Shown here piece after piece: positions 1-8,100 of a stretch of 52,618 nt of DNA. The stretch comes from Verrucomicrobiia bacterium. Lineage in GTDB: Bacteria; Verrucomicrobiota; Verrucomicrobiia; Verrucomicrobiales; DEV007. Below the pieces are notes generated by a model. The model worked only from the letters and a program-made list of their open reading frames with translations, had not been told where the DNA came from and did no database searches. Made by a program: the position numbers and the translations under genes. Positions within the stretch are counted from its first letter, which is position 1; every line of letters begins with the position of its first letter. The stretch lies in the NCBI GenBank assembly GCA_020439925.1, contig JAGRPC010000267.1:15722-68339 (forward strand), given 5' to 3'.

Positions 1-369
1 TTTCAGCTCACGCCGATGATCGACATGACCTTTCTGCTCCTCATCTTCTTCATGGTCACCCAGAAGATCACTGAGCAGGAATTGAGCGTTCCTGTATCCC
101 TGCCCCTTGCGATAACTGCGGCGACGCCCGAGCCGATGGAACGCGATATCATCAATCTCGATGGCAAGGGAGAATATTATATCGGCGATCGTCCCGCTTC
201 GAAGGAGGAGGTCCTCGCCCATCTCCGAGTGAAGTTCCGCGATTTCCCGCCCCTGCAGATCTACTTGCGAGCCGACCGCAACACGCCCGCGAAGAAGATT
301 CGCGAATTCGTCGACATGGCTACCGAGGTGGGGGCTATCGACCTGATCTTCGGCGTTTATGAGAACTGA
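1..369 (+). CDS. ExbD/TolR-type biopolymer transport protein (5' partial)
   Basis: The reading frame is already open at base 1, so the N-terminus lies outside the window. The visible start reads FQLTPMIDMTFLLLIFFMVT, the ExbD/TolR transmembrane signature. Its Asp (MIDM) is the membrane residue that couples proton flow through the ExbB channel to work in the envelope. About 100 periplasmic residues follow, ending in the usual ExbD fold (QIYLRADRNTPAKKIREFVDMA). A second exbD lies 45 bases downstream and then a membrane-anchored VWA protein; an exbB gene is expected just upstream, outside the window. The family is certain; the cargo or task of this energised complex is not known from sequence. 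Confidence 0.93.
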   Translation, partial: FQLTPMIDMTFLLLIFFMVTQKITEQELSVPVSLPLAITAATPEPMERDIINLDGKGEYYIGDRPASKEEVLAHLRVKFRDFPPLQIYLRADRNTPAKKIREFVDMATEVGAIDLIFGVYEN

Positions 370-414
370 AAGACTCCACCCTCTTCACCCAAGGACCCGA
401 CCCTCTTGACCCCG

Positions 415-858
415 ATGAGACGAAGGAAACAGCGCCGCTCTTCCGCGGTGGAGATGCAGATGACCCCCATGATCGACATGGTCTTCCTGCTCCTCGTCTT
501 TTTCATGGTTTCGGCAAAGCCGGTGAAGCCAGAACGGGATATCCCCATGGGGCTTCCGGGGCAGGTCGCGCAGGAGGAGGCCGTCGACATTCCCGACGAG
601 GCTCGCGTCATCATCGAGCCGTCGGGACAGGTGGTTCTCAACGAACGGCAACTGGACACTCCGGGGAGTTCCAGCCTTCCGGAATTGCGGGCCGTGCTGG
701 TGCGCTTCCGGCTGTCCACCGAAAACGCGCGCACCGAAGCGCTCGTCACTCTGGCCCCGGCAGATGAGGTGCCCCACCAGCGTCTCGTTGATGTCCTGAA
801 CGCCTGCGCCGAAGCGGGCATAAGAGGAGTCACTCTCGCAGGAGGAAACGATGAGTGA
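415..858 (+). CDS. ExbD/TolR-type biopolymer transport protein, second copy
   Basis: A second ExbD/TolR protein of about 147 residues. A short basic N-terminus (RRRKQRRSSAVE) precedes the signature MTPMIDMVFLLLVFFMVSA with the conserved Asp, then a periplasmic domain of about 110 residues ends in the typical DVLNACAEAGI helix. I chose the ATG at 415; an in-frame TTG at 406 is the alternative. The stop overlaps the start of the next gene by eight bases, which implies translational coupling. Paired, divergent ExbD paralogues followed by an accessory protein are common in Verrucomicrobiota and Planctomycetota; the two may form a heterodimer in an ExbB ring. That last point is inference. Confidence 0.93.
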   Translation: MRRRKQRRSSAVEMQMTPMIDMVFLLLVFFMVSAKPVKPERDIPMGLPGQVAQEEAVDIPDEARVIIEPSGQVVLNERQLDTPGSSSLPELRAVLVRFRLSTENARTEALVTLAPADEVPHQRLVDVLNACAEAGIRGVTLAGGNDE

Positions 859-1963
859 AATCTCCCTGCCTCTCCAGCCCGATCCCCCGGAGCCACCTCG
901 TCCGAAGAAGAAGCGTCCGGCGCGGCCTCCTCGCGACGGCGTTTCGAAAGAACGAAATCATCGGCGTGCCCTCGTCACCTCCATCGTCATCTCGAGCATT
1001 GTCGTCCATGCGGTGATCCTGCTGATCTTCGGGATCTGGACGGTGGCGAAACATTTTACCCGGCCCGAGGCCCGCTTCGAAATGAAGAAGGTGGTGAAGA
1101 TTCCGCCGAAAACGCCGGAACACCGCATGAACGTGGCCAAACACGAGGCCATGACTCCGAAACCGACTTTCAACGACAAGCTCGTGAGCACACGCCCGGT
1201 CGAGTTCGCTCTCCCCGAGTTACCCCAGGTCAATCTCGACCAGATGTTGCCGCTCGATCCTTCGCAACTCATCTCCGATCAGGTCAACGGTCTCGTAGGC
1301 AGCGCCGCACTCGGTGCCGGCCTTGGACAAGGCCTGTCCGGCGCCGGAGGAACCGGGCAGGGGATGAGTTTCTTCGGAGTGCAGACCCAGGGCCAGCGCA
1401 TCCTCCTCCTCTTCGATGTTTCCGCCAGCGTGGTGAACAAGGCCAATGCTGCGGGGATTCCTTTGGAGCGTATTCAGGAGGAAACAATCAAACTCATTGG
1501 AGGGCTCCCCATCGCGGCCCAGTTCTCCATCATCCAGTTCACTGGGAACTACATGCCCTTCACGGAGGAACTCATTGCCGCGACACCGGGAAACAAGAAT
1601 CTGGCAAAACAGTGGGTCCAGGAAAAGTGGGTTACGAGCGGTTCCATGAGCGCCGCGACTTCGGGGGTCGTCTCGAATCTGCACGGTGTTGTCGGAGTTC
1701 TTCAGCGGGCCACGGCGATGCGACCCGACGTGATCTTCCTGATTTCGGATGCCAGCTTCCAGTGGCGGCCGGGAGGAGCCGGAGGCCTGAGCAATATTCC
1801 CTACGAGGAAATCCGCAAGGCGGTCGATCAAGTCTCCAAGGGTTCGCAGGCCAAGGTCCCCATTCACTTCATCGCCTTTGAGCCAAAAGCGGACGATGTT
1901 TCGGAGTGGAGTCGCCTCGTGCGGAGGACGGGAGGCGAGTTTCGCGAACTCAAGGGAGAATAA
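851..1963 (+). CDS. TonB-topology membrane protein with C-terminal VWA domain
   Basis: A 370-residue protein. Residues 1-45 are Pro/Lys/Arg-rich and presumably cytoplasmic. One membrane segment spans about 46-66 (LVTSIVISSIVVHAVILLIF), as in TonB. A linker with a Gly-rich stretch (about 150-170) leads to a von Willebrand factor A domain from about residue 180 to the end, beginning LLLFDVSASV. That is a variant of the DxSxS metal-site motif with Ala in the middle position; DVIFLISDASF is the matching central strand. A strong AGGAGG at 840-845 supports the ATG at 851. The neighbours are two exbD genes, so the VWA domain occupies the position where a TonB C-terminal domain would normally be energised. 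Role in envelope work is inferred. Confidence 0.85.
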   Translation: MSEISLPLQPDPPEPPRPKKKRPARPPRDGVSKERNHRRALVTSIVISSIVVHAVILLIFGIWTVAKHFTRPEARFEMKKVVKIPPKTPEHRMNVAKHEAMTPKPTFNDKLVSTRPVEFALPELPQVNLDQMLPLDPSQLISDQVNGLVGSAALGAGLGQGLSGAGGTGQGMSFFGVQTQGQRILLLFDVSASVVNKANAAGIPLERIQEETIKLIGGLPIAAQFSIIQFTGNYMPFTEELIAATPGNKNLAKQWVQEKWVTSGSMSAATSGVVSNLHGVVGVLQRATAMRPDVIFLISDASFQWRPGGAGGLSNIPYEEIRKAVDQVSKGSQAKVPIHFIAFEPKADDVSEWSRLVRRTGGEFRELKGE

Positions 1964-2144
1964 AAAGCAATGCGGATCTGGTCGGATCGGGTCGAATTTT
2001 TGAACTTTTTTGAGAAAAAGGGAGGTTTTCTGCGTATTAAGGGGGATTTTTCATCGCGGAGAGCCTGTTTGCGGCGTATTTTCCCGCTTGAGAAGTTTAA
2101 AACTTTTTCTAACCTCTCGCTTTTCCTTAGCTTTGCCGCCGTCT

Positions 2145-2726
2145 ATGAAATCCGTGTCCCTCTGCTTCTGCTTGCTCTTGGCCGGTCTCCCGGTCTCGTT
2201 CACGGGCTGCAAGTCGAAGAATCCGGAACAACCTGTTGCTCAAGTCCCCGTGCCGCCGGCGCAGTATGGCATGCCTGGGCAACCGGGTGATCCGAACGCT
2301 CCGATTCCAGGTGTTCCTGGAGCTCCCGGTGCTCCCGTTCCGGCCGATCAAGCCGGTGGACGCTTCGGTTACGGAGGCGGAGCTGCACCTGCCCCCGGTG
2401 CCCCTGCACCCGCCCCTGCTCCGGGTCTTCGCGATGTGCGCGACATGGGGTCGTCCGGCAACGTGAAACCTCCGGCAGAAGAAAAGCCGACTCCGCCCCC
2501 GGCACCATCGACCCCTTCCTCCTCCGAGATGCCCTATGCCACTCCGGTTCCTGGAAATCCCCTTGTGGTCACGCTACCGGGCACACACGCCTCTCTCGGC
2601 CAGATCTCTATCGAGAAGTATGATTCCGGGGGAAATCCAACGGGTGAACCCCTCAAGCGCGGGACCCAGGTGCAGATTCCGGACCCCAACAATCCCGGGA
2701 AGAAAATCTACTTCAAGGTCCCCTGA
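2145..2726 (+). CDS. Pro/Gly-rich putative lipoprotein
   Basis: A 193-residue secreted protein. It starts with a signal peptide (MKSVSLCFCLLLAGLPVS) ending in the lipobox-like FTGC, so Cys 25 or so is the likely lipidation site. Residues about 30-130 are a low-complexity Pro/Gly/Ala stretch with collagen-like PGxPG steps and AP repeats, followed by a short Pro/Thr/Ser linker and a compact C-terminal segment of about 60 residues without a family I recognise. The ATG at 2145 is chosen because upstream in-frame starts would put about 45 charged residues before the signal peptide. It overlaps the frame of tyrA at its stop. Function unknown; a surface or periplasm-spanning spacer is plausible. Confidence 0.75.
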   Translation: MKSVSLCFCLLLAGLPVSFTGCKSKNPEQPVAQVPVPPAQYGMPGQPGDPNAPIPGVPGAPGAPVPADQAGGRFGYGGGAAPAPGAPAPAPAPGLRDVRDMGSSGNVKPPAEEKPTPPPAPSTPSSSEMPYATPVPGNPLVVTLPGTHASLGQISIEKYDSGGNPTGEPLKRGTQVQIPDPNNPGKKIYFKVP

Positions 2727-3610
2727 GTACGGATCCTGAAGTTCCGTTTCGACGGGTCGCCGTATTGGGGCCCGGTCTCATCGGCGGGTCCCTGTTGAGG
2801 GCCCTGCGCGAGCGAAATCCCGAGGTTTCACTTTCCGCCTGGGCTCGCCGTCCCGAGTCGGTGGAAGAATTGCGTTCCTACCCCGGTCTCGTGGACGAGG
2901 CCTCGAGCGACCTCAATGAGGCGGTGGCGGGAGCCGAACTTGTCGTCCTCGCCATGCCCACCTGTCACATGGGTGCAGTGGTTTCCGGCATCGAGCGTTT
3001 TGATCCCATTGACGGACAAACCGTTATCGTGACCGATGTGGGCAGCGTCAAGGGTCCCGTCGTTCGCGAAGTCGGGCCGCTTGTCCTGGCCAGAGGCGGA
3101 CGCTTTCTCGGCAGTCATCCCATGGCCGGATCGGAGAAGAAAGGGCTGCGTCATGCCGAGCCCGACCTCTTCGAGGGTGCCGCCGTCATTCTCACTCCGG
3201 AAGAGCCCGGCGATCCAGGAGAGCAGCAACTCACACGTTTCTGGTGCGGTCTCGGGGGAGTTGTGACCAGCCTCCCCGCCTCCCGCCATGACGAACTCGT
3301 CGCCGGGATCAGCCATCTTCCCCACCTCGCGGCGGCGGCGCTGGTGCGTTCGGTGTTGAGCTGGGAACCCGGCGCGGCCGCGCTGAGCGGGGGAGGATTC
3401 CGCGATACCACCCGAGTCGCAGGTGGTCCCGAGGAGATGTGGGCCGACATTCTCACCGACAATCGGGAAGCCGTGATGCTTCGTCTTGCCGCCCTCGTGG
3501 AGGAACTGGAAATCTGGCGTTCGGCGCTCGAGAGTTTTGACAGGGAGGCACTTCGCGATTTGTTAGGGGAAGCCCGCCGGCTTCGCGCGACTCTGCCTCC
3601 ATCCGTTTGA
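2723..3610 (+). CDS. tyrA: Prephenate/arogenate dehydrogenase
   Basis: NAD(P)-dependent oxidative decarboxylation of prephenate or arogenate in tyrosine synthesis. The Rossmann start reads VAVLGPGLIGGSL. Later motifs are DVGSVK, the catalytic-His segment GSHPMAGSE, ISHLPHL, and GGGFRDTTR with the conserved Arg, all typical of TyrA. The first usual start codon (TTG, 2765) would delete the first beta strand before GPGLIGG. The likely start is therefore CTG at 2723, overlapping the upstream stop as CTGA and giving about 295 residues with an N-terminus MSTDPEVPFRRVAVLG. No ATG, GTG or TTG exists at a sensible place. aroA follows 41 bases downstream, so the two form an aromatic amino acid operon. 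Confidence 0.92.
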   Translation: MSTDPEVPFRRVAVLGPGLIGGSLLRALRERNPEVSLSAWARRPESVEELRSYPGLVDEASSDLNEAVAGAELVVLAMPTCHMGAVVSGIERFDPIDGQTVIVTDVGSVKGPVVREVGPLVLARGGRFLGSHPMAGSEKKGLRHAEPDLFEGAAVILTPEEPGDPGEQQLTRFWCGLGGVVTSLPASRHDELVAGISHLPHLAAAALVRSVLSWEPGAAALSGGGFRDTTRVAGGPEEMWADILTDNREAVMLRLAALVEELEIWRSALESFDREALRDLLGEARRLRATLPPSV

Positions 3611-3651
3611 GCATCGAGAGGGCGTGGCACGGATGTGACCGATTTTTCTCC

Positions 3652-4953
3652 ATGGCCGATCTGCGCGTCAAGAAAGTGAAGGATTTCTCCGCGGAACTTT
3701 CCGTTCCGGGCGACAAGAGCGTGTCCCATCGCGCCCTCCTCCTCGCGGCCCTCTCGAATGGCCCGTGCGAGATCACCGGGTTCCTTCCCAGCGAGGATTG
3801 TCTTTCCACGTTGAATGCGCTCATCGCGCTGGGTGTTGAAATTGAAACCCTTGGAGAAGGAGGCACTCACCTCAGGGTTCATGGTTGCCGGGGAAAGTTT
3901 TCGGATCCGGGCCGCCCTGTCGACTGCGGTAGCAGCGCGACAACGATGCGCCTGCTTTGCGGGGTGCTCGCCTCGCAGCCCTTCGAGGTGACTCTCAGCG
4001 GTGACGAGGTCCTTTCCAAGCGGCCCATGAACCGGGTTGCCATTCCCCTGGAACGCATGGGAGTTCGCATCAAGGGACAGGGTGACCGTTGCATTCCGCC
4101 GTTGAGACTTGCCGGACGCGAGAAGCTCAAGGCGATTCATTATGATTTGCCCATATCCAGCGCGGAAGTGAAAGGCGCCGTGCTTCTTGCCGGACTCGCC
4201 GCCGAAGGCCGGACCAGCGTCTCCGAACCCACGGCTTCCCGGGATCACACCGAACGCCTGCTGAACTACCTGCTCGTCAAGAATGTGCGGGAAGGCAAAA
4301 CCGTTTCGATCTGGGGTGGGCAGGTGCCCGAGTCGCGCGACATCCGCGTGCCCGGCGACCTTTCCAGTGCGGCTTTCTGGATCGTCGCCGCAGCCGCCCG
4401 AAAGGGAGCGAGGCTCATGATTCAGGATGTGGGACTCAATCCCTCTCGCATGGGTATTCTTGGAGTGATGGCGAGAATGGGAGCGAAAATCACCGAGCGG
4501 GTCGATTACTCCGGGTGCGAGCCGATGGGATCGGTAGAAGTCGTCGGCAATGGCCTGACCGCCACCGAAATCAGTGGTGCCGAGGTTCCCACGCTTCTCG
4601 ACGAGATTCCCGTCCTGGCAGTCGCGGCGGCCCTTGCCAAGGGGAAGACGGTGATTCGTGATGCTCAGGAACTGCGGGCTCAGGAAAGTGATCGGATATC
4701 GACGGTGGCCGAGAATCTCCGGAGGATGGGAGTGACGGTGGACGAGTTCGCCGATGGCATGGAGATCTCCGGAGGAGCCACGCTGAAGGGCGCCGAAATT
4801 CACTCGCTGGGAGACGACCGCATCGCGATGGCTTTTGCGATCGCCGGTCTCTTTGCCGAGGGCGAGACGGTGATCAAGGGCATCGAATGCATCGAGGCAA
4901 GCTATCCCGGATTCACCCGGGAACTTGACCTGCTCCAGGCCATGAGCCGATGA
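3652..4953 (+). CDS. aroA: 3-phosphoshikimate 1-carboxyvinyltransferase (EPSP synthase)
   Basis: Joins shikimate 3-phosphate and phosphoenolpyruvate, the sixth step of the shikimate pathway. The protein has 433 residues, normal for the family, with the opening motif VPGDKSVSHRALLLAAL, the KRPM..R segment, LDEIPVLAVAAA with the catalytic Asp region, ESDRI, DDRIAMAFAIAGL and the closing YPGF. ATG 3652 is preferred over a TTG at 3607 because it places the PGDKS motif at the usual distance. Several normally strict positions differ: GSSAT instead of GN(S/A)GT (Ala 96), SAEVKGA instead of SAQVKSA (Glu 172), and RAQESDR instead of R.KE.DR (Gln 344). The Ala in GSSAT matches the residue found in naturally glyphosate-insensitive class II enzymes. 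Confidence 0.96.
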   Translation: MADLRVKKVKDFSAELSVPGDKSVSHRALLLAALSNGPCEITGFLPSEDCLSTLNALIALGVEIETLGEGGTHLRVHGCRGKFSDPGRPVDCGSSATTMRLLCGVLASQPFEVTLSGDEVLSKRPMNRVAIPLERMGVRIKGQGDRCIPPLRLAGREKLKAIHYDLPISSAEVKGAVLLAGLAAEGRTSVSEPTASRDHTERLLNYLLVKNVREGKTVSIWGGQVPESRDIRVPGDLSSAAFWIVAAAARKGARLMIQDVGLNPSRMGILGVMARMGAKITERVDYSGCEPMGSVEVVGNGLTATEISGAEVPTLLDEIPVLAVAAALAKGKTVIRDAQELRAQESDRISTVAENLRRMGVTVDEFADGMEISGGATLKGAEIHSLGDDRIAMAFAIAGLFAEGETVIKGIECIEASYPGFTRELDLLQAMSR

Positions 4954-4997
4954 AGGCTTTGCGCCGAATGGGTGGAAAGGATCGAAAATCCTCCCGA

Positions 4998-5027
4998 TTT
5001 GCCCGGTAAATACAATGTATGGGCAAA
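4998..5027 (+). repeat. Bulged inverted repeat upstream of the pilin-like cassette
   Basis: TTTGCCC (4998-5004) pairs with GGGCAAA (5021-5027), and ATACA (5010-5014) pairs with TGTAT (5016-5020); a five-base bulge sits on the left side. No T-run follows on the plus strand, so it does not look like a terminator for aroA. It lies in an AT-rich 199-base gap before the Verru_Chthon cassette, which makes an operator or leader structure possible. Low certainty. Confidence 0.35.
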
Positions 5028-5152
5028 AAATTCGCCTGTTTGCGAAAATAGTCTTGTATTGTCTTTGTATTTTCTTCAATTTACATCGTAAAGCGGCGCA
5101 GGATGGTGCCGCCCGAGATTTCTGACCCGGGTTCTCAACCCTTCAACAGCCC

Positions 5153-8100
5153 ATGAAACTTCCGGAATCCCTACAGCCAAAGCGGCTTTTTGCCAAGCCC
5201 TCGAAAGACAGGCGAGGTGTCGCGCTTGTCACCGTGCTCACGGTGATGGCCTTGACGACCATTCTCGTCCTGACCTTCTTCTCGCTCGCCACGAGCGAGC
5301 ACCGTGCATCGAGCGTCTACTCGAATGGACTCCAGGCCCAGCAGGTCGCCGAGCAGGCGGTCAACATGGTCATTGCCCAGATTCGCGAGGCGACGGTGGT
5401 GCCGCAGGGAACCTTGCCTTGGGCCTGGGCGTCCCAGCCTGGTGCCATCCGGGTTTGGGACATCGCAGGAAAAGAGAAAGACGCCTACAAGCTCTACTCG
5501 GATGACGAGATGAAGACCGCTCAGTGGCAGGATTTCGAGAAAGATTTTTCCGATGCCCAAAACTGGAGTTCCCGCCCCGAGCATTACGTTGATCTCAATG
5601 AACCGGTCATCCGGGGGCAAAAAGTTTATTATCCGATCGTGAATCCCTTGGCTTCGACCATGCCCAAATGGCCCAAGCCCCTCGGGAATGATGACAGTGG
5701 AGTTGAAGGATTTCGTTTCAATGAAGACGGAATGGTACTGAGTGATGAGGGAGCGATCGGCCGAAAGGCGGCACAGGTGGCAAAAGCCGAAGGTCACGTG
5801 GCGATGCCGGTGCGATGGATCTATCAGCTTGCCGATGGAACCCTTGGGGTCTTGGAAGATTCCGCTTCGGGTGGCGGGGCCACTGGGCCCGGCTACAAGT
5901 TCAAGACCATTTCCGGTGGAGGCACTCCTTCCAAGGAAAATCCCATGGTCGCACGTTTTGCCTTCTGGGCCGACGATGAGACCTCGAAGCTGAATATGAA
6001 TACCCATGCGGGGGGGCTTGCGTGGGACATCCCGAAGGCCGGAGGGGAACTGGACATGGCGATGGGCAAGTATCAGCCGGCCCAGAAAGAATGGCAGCGT
6101 TATCCCGGGCACCCTGCCACCACTCACCTGATCCCTGCGCTGGCTCCCGGAGTTCTTGATATCGTCAACGACCGTGATGCCATGGAGATGCTCTACCGGG
6201 TCGTTCCCCGTGTCGTGGGTGGGGGATCCGAATCCGGAACCCGTGTCATCAACACCCGGGACCCCAAGGAACAGAACGGCCTGATTGCCGACACGGAACC
6301 CCTCTTTCCTTCTCTCGACGATGTGATCATGCGCTCCGATCGCGAGCCGCACGAGTTTCCCGATGCCAAGGGGAATCCGATCCCGGCGGATGAGATGAGC
6401 GAATATCTCGAGCGGGCGAAATTCTTCGTCACGGTGAACAGCCGCGCCTCGGAAACCAACCTCTTCAACAAGCCGAGGATTGCAATGTGGCCGGTTTATA
6501 ATGCGGACTATTCGAAACCGACTGAGTACAATCGATATCTTACGCCGTTTGATCAACTGATCCACTATTGCGCCTCACTCGGGAAAGCTGCAGGTGGCAC
6601 GAGTTACCCGCGCTACGAGTATATTTTCCGGAGGGAAAAAGCCGATAGTGCAACGTTTGACTACGACGGAATTTCCCGGAACAAGCAGTTGATCGCCTAT
6701 CTCAATTATCTCATGACTGCCGACGTTCCGGGTTACGGCAGCAGTTTTGCCGACAAATACGGTGAAGCGAGCACCCGTCAGCTCGTGACGATGATTTTTG
6801 ATTACATTCGTTCCACGAACCTGCACGACGACACGCTCTTCGATGACTTTACCGAGGCCTTCCAGAAAGAGAACACGACTAATCACGTCACCTTCACGAA
6901 TCCCCGTGACATCGACGAAAAGGGATTTGGTCACAAAGGGCACGGGCAGGTTTCTCCTATCCTGATCAACGACGGGGGTGTCGAAACCAAAGGGATGGGG
7001 CGTTTTTACTCCATTTCCGGCGCTGACATTCACGTGTCCTGCGTGGGAATGCCGGAACCAATCGAAAATGCGCTTTATCCGGGAGTAACTCAATACAACC
7101 GCGGGATCGTCGAGGCACCGTCCGGCACCGTGTATCCGAACCTGCCGCCGCTCCCGATCAATGTCACCAAGGACCCCATGACCAAGCCGGCATGGCCGCA
7201 ATGGCTCAAGGACCTCGAAATGTCGAACCCCGCTGAGTTCCAGGCTGCCTTCGAACCGGATCAATGGAACTGGTCCCTCGCCTTCCTCGATCCCGCCTAC
7301 GCGAGCGCGGTCCTGGCCAATCCAAGTTTAGCCAAATTCAATCGCAGCCTCATCACCCTGGCGGGATGCGAAAGGATGCGCCTGCAACCCGATGAGCGTC
7401 TGATGCAGGCGGCTTTCCTCTTCAACATGTTCTGCCCCAGCATCGGATGGGGCTCGATCAATCCCGACATGGAGGTCCATATCCGTAGAGAGGGTGGAAG
7501 TGGAATGACCTTCCAGGGCCTGGACGGGAACGTGGGTTTCTTGGGATTTGAGGGAAAAGGTGCGCTCGGAGGTGACACCTATATTTGGGCAACCAATTGG
7601 GCGAAGCCTCACCGGCAGGGCGGCGCAAGGTCCTGGGGGGGGCTTCTGTCCTTCGGTTACATGTTGAGTGCCCGCCAGGGTCTGCAGGAGGGCAGCTCCC
7701 AGGCCAACGAGCGGAATTTGTGGTTCCAGATGGGCAAGGGAAATAATCCGATGACCTTGAACACCGGTATCCGGTGTCGCTTGACCCCAATTGACAAGGG
7801 TTACAATCAGATTGAAACCGGACTTGGCATGATCAAGAACCGGAAGGTCTCCGGAAACAATGTCAATGACATTGCCCAGGCCTATCGATACGATCTCGTC
7901 ACCATTCCGTTCAAGATCAGGACCACTGAAGGTGTCAAATTCGATCGAGGCACCGTCAACTTCAAGGTCTTCAATGGCGGAAAACACACCGAGAACTCCG
8001 CGCGTGAGGGTGATGCCGAACTGGTTCAGGATGCGACGATTGACTTCCCGGATTTCAGCGTCGCGGCCCCGGTGATGACGGCGGGTTGGATGGGATACAT

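Noticed and set aside
5031..5071. Sigma-70-like promoter before the pilin-like cassette (TTGCGA with TTGTAT)
   Set aside because: Spacing is 19 bases and several equally poor alternatives exist in this AT-rich stretch.
3151..5079. Long open frame on the minus strand across tyrA and aroA
   Set aside because: It is antisense to two clearly conserved genes, has no domain or plausible composition (rich in His, Arg, Gly), and is a product of high GC and codon bias.
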